From Bryobacterales bacterium (lineage in GTDB: Bacteria; Acidobacteriota; Terriglobia; Bryobacterales; Bryobacteraceae): a stretch of 64,000 bases of DNA. The DNA is taken from assembly GCA_016716385.1 (NCBI GenBank), contig JADJWL010000026.1, positions 372,001 to 436,000 of the forward strand, in the 5' to 3' direction. Each line of letters begins with the position of its first letter. Within the stretch, counting starts at the first letter, position 1. A program made the position numbers and the translations under genes. This document shows positions 50,866 to 59,530 of this stretch, in pieces. The notes below the pieces were generated by a model, which made no database searches, was not told where the DNA came from, and was given only the letters and a program-made list of their open reading frames with translations.

Positions 50866-51936
50866 ATGACAGACAACACGACGATCGACACAGCGCGCCT
50901 GGAACAGTTCATGGGCCAGGTGGTCAACGACATGGCGGCGTCCATGTCGGTCATGATGACCGACCTTGGCGGGAAACTCGGCCTGTACAAAGCCATGGCA
51001 GGCGCTGGCCCGATGACCGCCTCAGACCTCGCAGCCCGAACCGGGACCCATGAGCGCTATGTGCGCGAATGGCTCAACAATCAAGCCGCAGGCGCGTACG
51101 TGACCTATCACCCGGCCACCGACACCTACGAACTTCCCGCCGAGCACGCCATGGTGCTTGCTCGCGAGGACAGCCCGGTGTTCATGGCGAACGGCTTCGG
51201 TACCGCGGCGTCCATGTGGTTCGGCCAGGAACGCATCTTCGAGGCGTTCCGCACGGGACGCGGCATCGGCTGGCACGAGCAGCACCGCTCCCTGCATCTG
51301 GCGACTGAGTACTTCTTCCGGACCGGCTACCGCGCTCATCTCACCACGCAGTGGATTCCCGCTCTCGACGGCGTCGAGGAGAAACTGCGCTCCGGCGCGC
51401 GCGTGGCCGACGTCGGCTGCGGTCACGGTGCTTCGACCATCATCATGGCCCAAGCCTACCCGGACTCCCGGTTCTTCGGCTTTGACTATCACGATGCGTC
51501 CATCGCCACGGCAACGGAACGCGCCGCCGAAGCCGGGGTCGCCGGGCGTGCTCAGTTTGCTGCGGCGTCCGCCAAGCAGTATCCTCGCGCCAACTACGAC
51601 CTCATCTGTTTCATGGACTGCCTGCATGACCTGGGCGACCCGCTCGGTGCGGCCAAACATGCCCGGCAGGCCATCGCGCCCGACGGCGTGGTGATGCTGG
51701 TGGAACCGAATGCGGGAGACACGGTTGCCGACAATCTGCACCCTGTCGGACGTCTGTTCTACGCCGCGTCCACGGCCTTCTGCACGCCGAACTCGCTCTC
51801 GCAGGAAGTGGGGGCCGCATTGGGAGCGCAAGCGGGTGAAGCCAGACTTCGCGAGATTTTTCGCGAGGCTGGGTTCCGCCACTTCCGTCAGGCGGCCCGG
51901 ACTCCGTTCAATCTGATCCTGGAGGCGCGTCCGTGA
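50866..51936 (+). CDS. SAM-dependent methyltransferase with N-terminal winged helix
   Basis: 356-aa protein starting at ATG 50866 (GAGGC about 7 bp upstream). The N-terminal winged helix MTASDLAARTGTHERYVREWLNNQAAGAYV resembles dimerisation/HTH domains of O-methyltransferases and of the Rv2258c-like group. The class I methyltransferase core has motif I VADVGCGHGASTIIMA and LICFMDCLHDLGDP. Together with the overlapping esterase gene it forms a two-gene unit of unknown substrate. Confidence 0.85.
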   Translation: MTDNTTIDTARLEQFMGQVVNDMAASMSVMMTDLGGKLGLYKAMAGAGPMTASDLAARTGTHERYVREWLNNQAAGAYVTYHPATDTYELPAEHAMVLAREDSPVFMANGFGTAASMWFGQERIFEAFRTGRGIGWHEQHRSLHLATEYFFRTGYRAHLTTQWIPALDGVEEKLRSGARVADVGCGHGASTIIMAQAYPDSRFFGFDYHDASIATATERAAEAGVAGRAQFAAASAKQYPRANYDLICFMDCLHDLGDPLGAAKHARQAIAPDGVVMLVEPNAGDTVADNLHPVGRLFYAASTAFCTPNSLSQEVGAALGAQAGEARLREIFREAGFRHFRQAARTPFNLILEARP

Positions 51937-52874
51937 ACGGCCTGCACATCGACGCCGCCACGCGCCAGTTCCTTTCCGGCTTCGAGGCGTCCGGGGCGCC
52001 GCCGCTGCACACCATGACGCCCGGCCAGGCGCGCGCGGCCTTCGCCGAGATGCAGGCTATACCGGTGAGCTTGCGGCCGGCGTCCATGACCCGGTACACA
52101 CTCGCGGATGCGCCGTTCCGTCTCGTCATTCCGGCCACCGCGCCCGCCGCGCCCCCGGTCATCGTTTACCTGCATGGCGGCGCCTGGATGCTCGGCGGGT
52201 TCGGGACCCATGAACGCCTCGTGCGCGAACTGGCGCATCGGACGCGCGCCGCCGTGGCATTCGTCGAGTATGACCGGAGTCCGGAGGCCCGGTACCCGGT
52301 GGCTGTCGAACAGGCATACGCGGTGACCAGGTTCCTGGCTGAAAAAAGCAAGGCCTTCGGCGTCGATGGGTCGCGCGTGGCGGTTGCCGGAGACAGTGCG
52401 GGCGGCACTCTCGCCGCCGCTGTGACGCTCCTTGCGCGGGAGCGCGGCGGTCCGGAGCTTCGTTTCCAGGTGCTCTTTTGTCCCATCACGAACGCGAATT
52501 TCGACACCGGCTCGTACCGGGAGTTCGCCGCCGGACCGCTGCTGACCCGCGAGACGATGGAGTGGTTCTGGGACGCGTATGCACCCGGGCGCTCGGTCCG
52601 CCGCGAACCTCTCGTCGCTCCCCTGCGGGCGCCGGAGGAACTGCTTCATGGCCTGCCTCCGGCGTTCATCGCGACCAGCGAATATGACTTGGTCCGCGAT
52701 GAGGGCGAGGCTTACGCGCGCAAGCTGGCCGATGCGGGCGTCCCCGTCACCGCCGCCCGCTATGGCGGAACCGTCCACGATTTCATGATGCTCAACGCGC
52801 TGGCGGAAACGCCCGCGGCCAGCGCCGCCATCGCGCAGGCGAGCCACCTGCTGCGTGGCGCTCTCCGCGCGTGA
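51933..52874 (+). CDS. Alpha/beta hydrolase, hormone-sensitive lipase family
   Basis: 313-aa cytosolic carboxylesterase (GTG start overlapping the previous stop by GTGA). Oxyanion motif HGGAW, nucleophile GDSAGG, then Asp in SEYDLVRDEGE and His in VHDF complete the HSL family IV active site. Probably hydrolyses short-chain esters. It is coupled to the methyltransferase gene. Confidence 0.92.
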   Translation: MNGLHIDAATRQFLSGFEASGAPPLHTMTPGQARAAFAEMQAIPVSLRPASMTRYTLADAPFRLVIPATAPAAPPVIVYLHGGAWMLGGFGTHERLVRELAHRTRAAVAFVEYDRSPEARYPVAVEQAYAVTRFLAEKSKAFGVDGSRVAVAGDSAGGTLAAAVTLLARERGGPELRFQVLFCPITNANFDTGSYREFAAGPLLTRETMEWFWDAYAPGRSVRREPLVAPLRAPEELLHGLPPAFIATSEYDLVRDEGEAYARKLADAGVPVTAARYGGTVHDFMMLNALAETPAASAAIAQASHLLRGALRA

Positions 52875-52897
52875 GCCGCTTGACTAGAATGGTTGCC

Positions 52898-54208
52898 ATG
52901 CGATGGGCAATCATTCTACTGTTCGCGCCGGCCCTCGCGGCGCAGCCTGCGTACGACCTCCTGCTCCGCAACGGCCACCTCGTCGATCCGAAGAACGGGA
53001 TCAGCGGGCGGCGCGATGTGGCGATCAAAGATGGCAGGATCGCGAATGTCTCCGCGCGGATCGATCCCGCGCGGGCAGTGAAGGCGATCGATCTGGAGGG
53101 CCTCCACGTGACCCCCGGCCTGATTGACCTGCACGCGCACATCATCCCGGGCGCCGGTCTGCGCGGGTCGCTGCCGATCGACCAGAACGTCTACGCGGAC
53201 AGCCACACGCTGCGAAGCTGTGTCACGACGGCCGTCGACGCCGGCTCGTCGGGCTGGCGCACGTTTGCCGCGTTCAGGGAGACCGTCGCCGGGCAGGTCT
53301 ACACGCGCGTGTTTGCTTTGATCAACATCGTTGGGGCGGGCCAGGGCGGCGGCGCATCCGAGCAGAACGTGGACGACATGGACCCGGAAGCGACCGCTGC
53401 CGCGATCAAGGCCAACCGCGACCTGATTGTCGGCATCAAGACCGCGCACTACCGGGGACCCGAATGGGTTGCGGTCGAGCGGGCCGTGAAGGCGGGCGAA
53501 CTGGCCGGAGTGCCCGTGATGGTTGACTACGGCGCTTTCCGTCCGGAGCGGCCATTTCAAGAGCTCGTCCTCAAGAAGCTTCGTCCGAACGACATCTACA
53601 CCCACACCTATCTGGGCGCCGTGCCGATGCTCGATGAGAACGGCAAGCTGCTTCCGTATCTTCTCGAAGCCCGCCGGCGCGGGGTCAAGTTCGATGTCGG
53701 CCACGGCGGCGGCAGCTTCCTCTTCCGTCAGGCGGTCCCAGCGATCCGCCAGGGCTTCCTTCCCGATTCGATCTCCACCGATCTCCACACCGGCAGCATG
53801 AACGGCGCGATGAACAACATGCTGAACGTCATGTCGAAGTTCCTCAACATGGGGATGCGGCTTGAAGACGTCGTCGGGAGTTCCACCTGGAACCCGGCCC
53901 GGCAGATTCAGCGGACGGAACTGGGACACCTGGGCGCCGGCGCCCCGGCGGACATTGCGGTCCTGCGGGTCGAAACCGGCACGTTCGGATTCGTCGATGT
54001 CAGTGGCGGCAAACTCACGGGCACCCGCCGGCTGGCCTGCGAAATGACGATCCGCGACGGCCATGTCGTTTACGACCTCAACGGTCTGACGCGCACGGAG
54101 TGGGACCGCCTCGAGAAGGACTACCGGGCGGATCCGGCCAGCGGCTGGGATTGGGTGATCGGGTCGCCACGATTGGGCCTGAACGCGCCGGGCGCCCGTA
54201 AGCAGTAG
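52898..54208 (+). CDS. Exported amidohydrolase/deacetylase-family metallohydrolase
   Basis: 436 aa from ATG 52898. The frame is also open from GTG 52871 (GTGA overlap), but TAGAAT at 52885-52890, 7 bp before 52898, fits a leaderless start and MRWAIILLFAPALAAQ is a neat signal peptide. Amidohydrolase features: VTPGLIDLHAHI (two metal His), the YRGPEW and DYGAFRPE segments, HTYLGA, DVGHGGGSFLF and DLHTGSMNG. It belongs to the dihydroorotase-like group annotated amidohydrolase/deacetylase. Substrate unknown. Confidence 0.85.
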   Translation: MRWAIILLFAPALAAQPAYDLLLRNGHLVDPKNGISGRRDVAIKDGRIANVSARIDPARAVKAIDLEGLHVTPGLIDLHAHIIPGAGLRGSLPIDQNVYADSHTLRSCVTTAVDAGSSGWRTFAAFRETVAGQVYTRVFALINIVGAGQGGGASEQNVDDMDPEATAAAIKANRDLIVGIKTAHYRGPEWVAVERAVKAGELAGVPVMVDYGAFRPERPFQELVLKKLRPNDIYTHTYLGAVPMLDENGKLLPYLLEARRRGVKFDVGHGGGSFLFRQAVPAIRQGFLPDSISTDLHTGSMNGAMNNMLNVMSKFLNMGMRLEDVVGSSTWNPARQIQRTELGHLGAGAPADIAVLRVETGTFGFVDVSGGKLTGTRRLACEMTIRDGHVVYDLNGLTRTEWDRLEKDYRADPASGWDWVIGSPRLGLNAPGARKQ

Positions 54209-54210
54209 CT

Positions 54211-55578
54211 TTACCTGCTGCGGGCGACCGAGTAGACCCACATCCAGCGGCGGTCATTGATCACGACGCGCCAAGCGTCCGGTGTCGAAGCCGTCGTGTC
54301 GACGCGCACGTAGTAGCCGTACCCGTAGTCGTCTGGACGCCCGGGGACTTTCCCGAACTCCTGCGCGGTGTTCGGCGTGTGCGGAAACGTTCGGTAGAGC
54401 GTCCCTTTGCCGTCCACCAGGTAAGGCCAGCCGTTGTCGGAGTACGCGACGGTATCGGTGCCTTCCGGGCCCGTCCGTGGAAGCAGGACGGCGGGGTCGA
54501 AGACGTGGAATCGTCCCGCGGCGTGCGGTGACCGCCCCGCCGGAAAATGCGCCGGCGGGTCCCACGACCACAGTTCCTTCCCGTTCTCATCCACGAGGTC
54601 GAGCGTCCCGCGCTTGTTGACGATCAGCACCTGGTTACCCCCTCCCGCCACGAAGCGTCCGATCTGCGGTTGCTGCGGGTGCGAGCTTGGACGCTTCCAG
54701 AGCAGACTGCCGCGGCCGGCCGTGAGCGCGAACGTCTGGTTGCTGGCGGCGTAGGCGATTGCGGGCTGTCCCTGCAGTTCGCCCACTGCCATCGCGTCCA
54801 CGTGCATTTCGAGCGGGTTCCACTCGGCGTCCGGGACCGGACGGAATGACCAGGCCGTCTGCAAGCGCGGGCCGATACGGTTGAACCCGATCAGGAATTC
54901 GTCGAGGCCATCGCCGTCCAGATCTTGCGCCCTTGGCGTATGTCCCGCGCCCAGGTAATCCGCCTTCTTTCTCACCTTCAGGTCAGGAGAGTAGAAGAAC
55001 GCCGGGTTGCCATACTCATGCGGCGGGTAGGCGGCTTCGGCATTCTTGACGAGCAGGGTCCAATCGCGAGGCCCGCTGCCAGTCCGTGCCGCCAGCACGA
55101 TCTGCATGTTGTCCGATTCCAGCGCGGCTGATCTCCGTTCGGTTCCTGTCCGGCCATCCAGGATGACCAGGGCGCCGCGGCGGATCACGGCGACTTCCGG
55201 CTTGCCGTCCCCGTCCAGGTCCGCGACGGCCAGGGAGCGTTCCGATGAATGCGTGACGAAAGGCCGGGTCCCACGCCACGGCTGTCCGACTCGCCAGAGG
55301 ATCTTGCCCTTTGTGTCCGTCGCCGTGAGACAGAAATGGGTCAACTCCTCCTGGCTGAAGGCAAACCGGCCCGCGTAGGGCGGCCGGTCATACACCTTCG
55401 AATAGAACATGCCAGGCGACTGCAACCACAAGAACTCGTTGCGCCCGTCGCCCGTCAGATCAGCCAGAAACGGAACGCCGCCGTAGTCCTTGAGGCCTGT
55501 TTCCTGAACAAGTTGGATGGGTTGGGCAACCAGGGGCACACAGGCGGCGGCGCCACAGAGCAGCAGGGTCTTCAGCAT
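54211..55578 (-). CDS. Exported FG-GAP/VCBS repeat protein
   Basis: 455-aa secreted protein from ATG 55578, with signal peptide LKTLLLCGAAACVPLVAQ. It carries calcium-binding FG-GAP loops DLTGDGRNE, DLDGDGKPE and DLDGDGLDE spaced along a beta-propeller, followed by a PQQ-like repeat region (LIVNKRGTLDLVDENGKELWSWD). A longer frame begins at 55623 but puts 15 residues before the signal. Such proteins are common cell-surface or secreted binding propellers in Acidobacteriota. Convergent with the amidohydrolase gene. Confidence 0.8.
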   Translation of the reverse strand: MLKTLLLCGAAACVPLVAQPIQLVQETGLKDYGGVPFLADLTGDGRNEFLWLQSPGMFYSKVYDRPPYAGRFAFSQEELTHFCLTATDTKGKILWRVGQPWRGTRPFVTHSSERSLAVADLDGDGKPEVAVIRRGALVILDGRTGTERRSAALESDNMQIVLAARTGSGPRDWTLLVKNAEAAYPPHEYGNPAFFYSPDLKVRKKADYLGAGHTPRAQDLDGDGLDEFLIGFNRIGPRLQTAWSFRPVPDAEWNPLEMHVDAMAVGELQGQPAIAYAASNQTFALTAGRGSLLWKRPSSHPQQPQIGRFVAGGGNQVLIVNKRGTLDLVDENGKELWSWDPPAHFPAGRSPHAAGRFHVFDPAVLLPRTGPEGTDTVAYSDNGWPYLVDGKGTLYRTFPHTPNTAQEFGKVPGRPDDYGYGYYVRVDTTASTPDAWRVVINDRRWMWVYSVARSR

Positions 55579-55786
55579 CGTCCGGAACCACGAGAGTAGC
55601 GCAATTCGGGCAGTGGCCGCCAAAAATTGCTATCGTAGAGAGTGACGGTTCATCGTTCCGCAACAAACCCGTCTCCTATTATCCGGCACGTCAACTTTGC
55701 GCCCGCAGGCGGCGCACCTGTGGCCATCGGCCCCGGGAAACTTTCTCGCGTAGAGCCCCACGAGATGGGGAAGGAGGGAAGCCGCA

Positions 55787-55984
55787 TTGGCAACACGTTC
55801 ACGTACATCGTTTCAAAAACGGCAGCGGGAGATTGCCCGCATGGAGAAGCGCAAGGATAAGGCCGCCCGCAAGGCGGAACGCAAGCTGGCGGCTCAGGAG
55901 TCCCCTGAGTCCGGTTCCGAGTTTGGCGAGGACGAGGGACTCGAAACGGCCGGCGAGGACTCCCCGGAGTCCAGCGAGGAATAG
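55787..55984 (+). CDS. Small basic-then-acidic conserved protein
   Basis: 65-aa protein from TTG 55787, chosen because of a very strong SD (AAGGAGGG, 55771-55778) and the recurring N terminus ATRSRTSFQKRQREIARMEKRKDKAARKAERK. This is a pattern I recognise from small unnamed proteins of Acidobacteriota and Deltaproteobacteria. The C-terminal half is almost entirely Glu/Ser/Asp. Its charge layout suggests a nucleic-acid or ribosome contact, not shown. The last 91 bp overlap the convergent membrane-protein gene. A TATTAT at 55677-55682 may be its -10. Confidence 0.7.
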   Translation: MATRSRTSFQKRQREIARMEKRKDKAARKAERKLAAQESPESGSEFGEDEGLETAGEDSPESSEE

Positions 55985-56628
55985 CGCGCAGCCGCCGCTC
56001 GTGCCAGGAACCCTGCCAGCACGACGAGCAGCGCAGCGGCCAGCCATGCTTTCCGCGCAATCCCAGCGTCGGTAAGGTCCGAAGCGAGCCACCCGGTCCA
56101 GGACGCAGGCAGCAGGCGCGGCCCCATCAGCAGCCCGATCACGGTCGCCAGGAGAATCAACCGCAGCCTGCGGTATCCGGAAGGCGCCGAGTGCGCCGCC
56201 ACGGCTGCAAGCGAACCTGCGGAGGCCACGGCAGCGATCGCACCCAGGCTGAGCGCTGCGGCAGCGCCGAGAATACCAGTTGACGGCAGCAGCAGCTTGC
56301 CGTGCCAGTTCATCCAATTCAGCACGGCCAGCGCGGCCACGATTGTGGCGATTCCGAAGAGCCAGCCCGCGAGCGCGACGGCGCCGGCCTTGGCCAACAC
56401 CCAGCCGAGGACCGAATCGTCAGGTTGTTCCCCCGCGAACGCCGTGACCGCCAGGCTCGCCACAGGGAACACCGGCAAGCACGCAAAGGGCAGGATCACC
56501 AGCGCATCCAGCATGCTCAGCCCGATCAGCCACGGGACTCCCGCGACAACCAGGGCGAACATCAGGACGTTGACGGTCCGAAACGACTGAGCCAGCCGCC
56601 GCCACTCGGCCAGTGCGATCCGCAGCAT
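55894..56628 (-). CDS. Hypothetical polytopic membrane protein
   Basis: Unrecognised 244-aa protein from ATG 56628, with six or seven hydrophobic helices (VNVLMFALVVAGVPWLIGL, LVILPFACLPVFPVASLAV, GAVALAGWLFGIATIVAAL) and a Ser/Pro/Asp-rich tail. The hydrophobic layout resembles ABC-2-type permeases, but no ATPase partner is adjacent. Its 3' end is antisense to the acidic tail of the small basic protein over 91 bp. Confidence 0.6.
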   Translation of the reverse strand: MLRIALAEWRRLAQSFRTVNVLMFALVVAGVPWLIGLSMLDALVILPFACLPVFPVASLAVTAFAGEQPDDSVLGWVLAKAGAVALAGWLFGIATIVAALAVLNWMNWHGKLLLPSTGILGAAAALSLGAIAAVASAGSLAAVAAHSAPSGYRRLRLILLATVIGLLMGPRLLPASWTGWLASDLTDAGIARKAWLAAALLVVLAGFLARAAAARYSSLDSGESSPAVSSPSSSPNSEPDSGDS

Positions 56629-56660
56629 TCCCCTATTCTCCTCCCTATTCTCCCCGATGT

Positions 56661-56690
56661 TTGACAATCCCTTGGCCGGGGCGGACCATA
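56661..56690 (+). promoter_or_regulatory. Promoter region of cysE
   Basis: Perfect TTGACA at 56661-56666. The best -10 at 18-bp spacing is ACCATA (56685-56690), which is weak. The cysE ATG follows at 56708. Confidence 0.4.
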
Positions 56691-56707
56691 GAGGGTAGCG
56701 AGACGCC

Positions 56708-57352
56708 ATGTTCCGCAGCATCAAGGAACAATTCGATACGGTTTTCCGCCAGGATCCCGCCGCTCGGAGTATCCTTGAGATCGTTCTCTGCTATCCCGGA
56801 TTTCATGCGGTTCTGTGGCATCGGTTTGCCCACTTCCTCCAGCAGCTCGGTGTCCCCTTGCTGCCGCGTTTCATCTCTCAACTCAACCGGGCGTTGACCG
56901 GAATCGAGATCCATCCCGGTGCACGCATTGGACGCCGTTTCTTCATCGACCATGGCATGGGTGTCGTCATCGGCGAGACCGCGGAAATCGGTGACGACGT
57001 CCTGATCTACCAGGGGGTCACCCTGGGTGGCACCGGTCACGACAAGGGCAAGCGGCACCCGACTCTCGGCAACTGCGTCGTCGTCGGGGCCGGAGCAAAA
57101 GTCCTGGGCAATATCGAGATCGGCGACCACGTGAAGATCGGCGCCGGATCGGTGGTCGTGCACGCCGTTCCCGCGTGGTGCACTGTGGTGGGCGTCCCCG
57201 GCCGCATCGTGCGGTCCCGAGGGGACGATGGTACGCTCGAACACGGCAAGCTGCCCGACCCCGAGCAGCAGGCGATCGACGAGTTGACGCGCCGCGTCAA
57301 CGAACTCGCCGAGCAGGTCCGCGCCCTGCAGGCCGAGCGTCTCGAGAGATGA
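56708..57352 (+). CDS. cysE: Serine O-acetyltransferase
   Basis: Acetyl-CoA:serine acetyltransferase, first step of cysteine synthesis, 214 aa. It is of the short (EpsC/bacterial plastid-like) type with N-terminal helices (LEIVLCYPGFHAVLWHRFAHFL) and a left-handed beta-helix of hexapeptide repeats (IHPGARIGRRFFIDHGMGVVIGETAEIGDDV; catalytic Asp/His in the IDHG region and the following GGTG loop). The tail is coiled coil (IDELTRRVNELAEQVRALQ). It overlaps the next start as ATGA. cysK is not nearby. Confidence 0.95.
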   Translation: MFRSIKEQFDTVFRQDPAARSILEIVLCYPGFHAVLWHRFAHFLQQLGVPLLPRFISQLNRALTGIEIHPGARIGRRFFIDHGMGVVIGETAEIGDDVLIYQGVTLGGTGHDKGKRHPTLGNCVVVGAGAKVLGNIEIGDHVKIGAGSVVVHAVPAWCTVVGVPGRIVRSRGDDGTLEHGKLPDPEQQAIDELTRRVNELAEQVRALQAERLER

Positions 57353-57936
57353 GACTCGCTGTCCTGATCCTGTGCGCGTCGGCGTGTTTTGGCGAAACCT
57401 ATTCGTATTGGGTTGCGCCATGCGACGAGAAGCTTGCCCGCGCGTCCGGATGCGAGGCAGCCGACCCCGAACTCGCGGACTGGGCGCTGGCCGCTTGGGC
57501 CAACGCGTCCAAAGGGAAGCTGGCGTTTCAGCGGGCGGCGGACGAGCGGAAGGCGCGCATCCGCTTCTACTGGGCGCCCGGCAGCATGCAGTTGTACGGA
57601 GAAGCGCGGCCGATCCTCGTGGAGGGGGAACGCGGCGCCGAGATACATGTGCGTCCTGACATGGCCGTGCTGGGTCCCGGCTTCGCCGAAGCCGCCGCGA
57701 AGGATCCCCTCTTCCGCCACGCCATTGTCTATCTCACCTGCCTGCACGAGAGCGGACACGCCATCGGCCTGCAACACACCGCGGAATTCGCCGACATCAT
57801 GTACAGCTTCGGGTTCGGCGGCGACATCGGCGAATACTTCGCGCGCTATCGCCGCAAGCTGAAGAAGCGCGACGACATCTCCAGGCATTCGGGCCTCTCC
57901 CGCGCCGATGAACGGAGCGTCCGCGCTTTATACTGA
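57349..57936 (+). CDS. Secreted matrixin-like metallopeptidase
   Basis: 195-aa exported protein with signal peptide RLAVLILCASACFG. The metzincin zinc site is complete: HESGHAIGLQH (HExxHxxGxxH) followed by the Met-turn DIMYS. A matrixin-like fold of about 160 residues has no propeptide switch that I can see. Two cysteines in the mature part (CDEKLARASGC) may form a disulfide. It is coupled to cysE by a 4-bp overlap. The target protein is unknown. Confidence 0.82.
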   Translation: MRLAVLILCASACFGETYSYWVAPCDEKLARASGCEAADPELADWALAAWANASKGKLAFQRAADERKARIRFYWAPGSMQLYGEARPILVEGERGAEIHVRPDMAVLGPGFAEAAAKDPLFRHAIVYLTCLHESGHAIGLQHTAEFADIMYSFGFGGDIGEYFARYRRKLKKRDDISRHSGLSRADERSVRALY

Positions 57937-57946
57937 AGGCACTCCG

Positions 57947-59530
57947 ATGGCCCATCAATACGACGTCATCATCGTGGGTGGCGGACACAACGGGCTTGTC
58001 GCCGCCGCCTATCTCGGCCGCGCCGGACGCAAAGTGCTGGTGCTGGAACGCCGGGAACTGGTCGGCGGCTGCGCGGTGACCGAACCCGTCTGGCCGGGCT
58101 ACCGCGTCTCGACGGCTTCGTACCTGACCAGCCTGATGCAGCAGCGCATCGTCGATGAACTGGAACTCGAGAGCTTTGGTTATGTCGTGGACGCCAAGGA
58201 TCCGGCGTTCTTCTCCCCCTTCCCCGATGGCCGCCACCTGTTCATGTGGCAGGACGAGAAGCGCACGCTCGAAGAAATCGCCAAGTTTTCAAAGCGCGAC
58301 GCCGAGGCGTTCCCCCGCTACGAGGCTTATCTGGAGAGGCTGGCGCGCGTTGTCGAGTCGCTGCTGCTGATCACTCCACCGCCGTTCCCGCCGTCCGGCC
58401 CTCTGGATCTGATCGAGCACCTGAAACTGCTGGCGCGGTTCAAGGGTTTGAACCCTAGCGACCTCACAGGACTCGTCAAGATCTTCACACAAAGCGCGGC
58501 CGATCTGCTGGATGAATGGTTCGAATCTCCCGAAGTGAAGGTGACGCTGGCGACAGACGGCGTCATCGGCGCCAACGGCGGCCCACGTTCGCAAGGAACG
58601 GCTTACATTCTGATGCATCATTGCATGGGTGGAGTCGGCGGCAAGCGGGGGTTGTGGGGATTCGTGCGCGGCGGCATGGGCGCGGTATCGGAAGCGATCG
58701 CTGCTTCGGCGCGCCGCTACGATGTCACGATCCGCACCGACGCGCCGGTCCGGCGCATTCTCGTGAGCAACGGATTGGCGCGCGGCGTTGTCCTGGAAGG
58801 CGGCGAAGAAATCACGGCGCGCGCCGTTGCATCGAACGTTGATCCGCCGACGACATTCCTCCGCCTGGTCGGCGACGGGCAACTGGACCCCGAATTCGCC
58901 GCCGCCATCCGCCGCTTCCGCTGCGAGGGCACGTCCCTCAAGATCAATCTCGCGCTCAATGGACTCCCCGAGTTCCTGGCGTACCCAGGCGCTCCGGGAC
59001 CGCAGCATCGCGCCACAATGCACATCTGCCCGTCGATCGAGTACGTCGAGCGCGCCTGGGACGATGCCAAGTACGGCCGTCCCTCGGAGCGGCCGCTGCT
59101 CGAGATGACTGTGCCGACCATGTACGATCCGTCGCTAGCGCCTCCCGGACGCCACGTGATGGGCATCTTCCTGCAATACGCTCCGTATACGCTGAAGGAT
59201 GCAACGTGGGACGAACTCCGCGAACCGTTCGCCAACCGCGTGTTGGATCTGATCGCCGAGTACGCGCCCAACATCCGTTCGATTGTCGAGGAGATGCAGG
59301 TCCTGACCCCTCTCGATCTCGAACGGCGTTTCGGCATCACGGGCGGCAACATCTTCCACGGGGAGATGAGCCTCGACCAGATGTTCGTGCTGCGTCCGGT
59401 GGCCGGCTGGGCGCGGTACCGGACGCCAGTGCGTGGACTCTACCTGTGCGGGTCGGGCGCCCATCCCGGCGGAGGCGTCATGGGAGCGCCCGGATTCAAC
59501 GCGGCGCGAGAGATGCTGAAGGATCTGTAA
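57947..59530 (+). CDS. FAD-dependent oxidoreductase, phytoene desaturase-like
   Basis: 527-aa flavoprotein of the CrtI/PYROXD2 group starting at ATG 57947. The FAD-binding Rossmann motif VIIVGGGHNGLVAAAYLGRAGRKVLVLE opens the protein, followed by GGCAVTEPVWPGY. The C-terminal FAD motif GLYLCGSGAHPGGGVMGAPG is intact. Such proteins desaturate or isomerise hydrophobic substrates; no carotenoid gene is close, so the substrate is open. A TATACT at 57929-57934 may be its promoter. Overlaps the convergent gene by 35 bp. Confidence 0.88.
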   Translation: MAHQYDVIIVGGGHNGLVAAAYLGRAGRKVLVLERRELVGGCAVTEPVWPGYRVSTASYLTSLMQQRIVDELELESFGYVVDAKDPAFFSPFPDGRHLFMWQDEKRTLEEIAKFSKRDAEAFPRYEAYLERLARVVESLLLITPPPFPPSGPLDLIEHLKLLARFKGLNPSDLTGLVKIFTQSAADLLDEWFESPEVKVTLATDGVIGANGGPRSQGTAYILMHHCMGGVGGKRGLWGFVRGGMGAVSEAIAASARRYDVTIRTDAPVRRILVSNGLARGVVLEGGEEITARAVASNVDPPTTFLRLVGDGQLDPEFAAAIRRFRCEGTSLKINLALNGLPEFLAYPGAPGPQHRATMHICPSIEYVERAWDDAKYGRPSERPLLEMTVPTMYDPSLAPPGRHVMGIFLQYAPYTLKDATWDELREPFANRVLDLIAEYAPNIRSIVEEMQVLTPLDLERRFGITGGNIFHGEMSLDQMFVLRPVAGWARYRTPVRGLYLCGSGAHPGGGVMGAPGFNAAREMLKDL

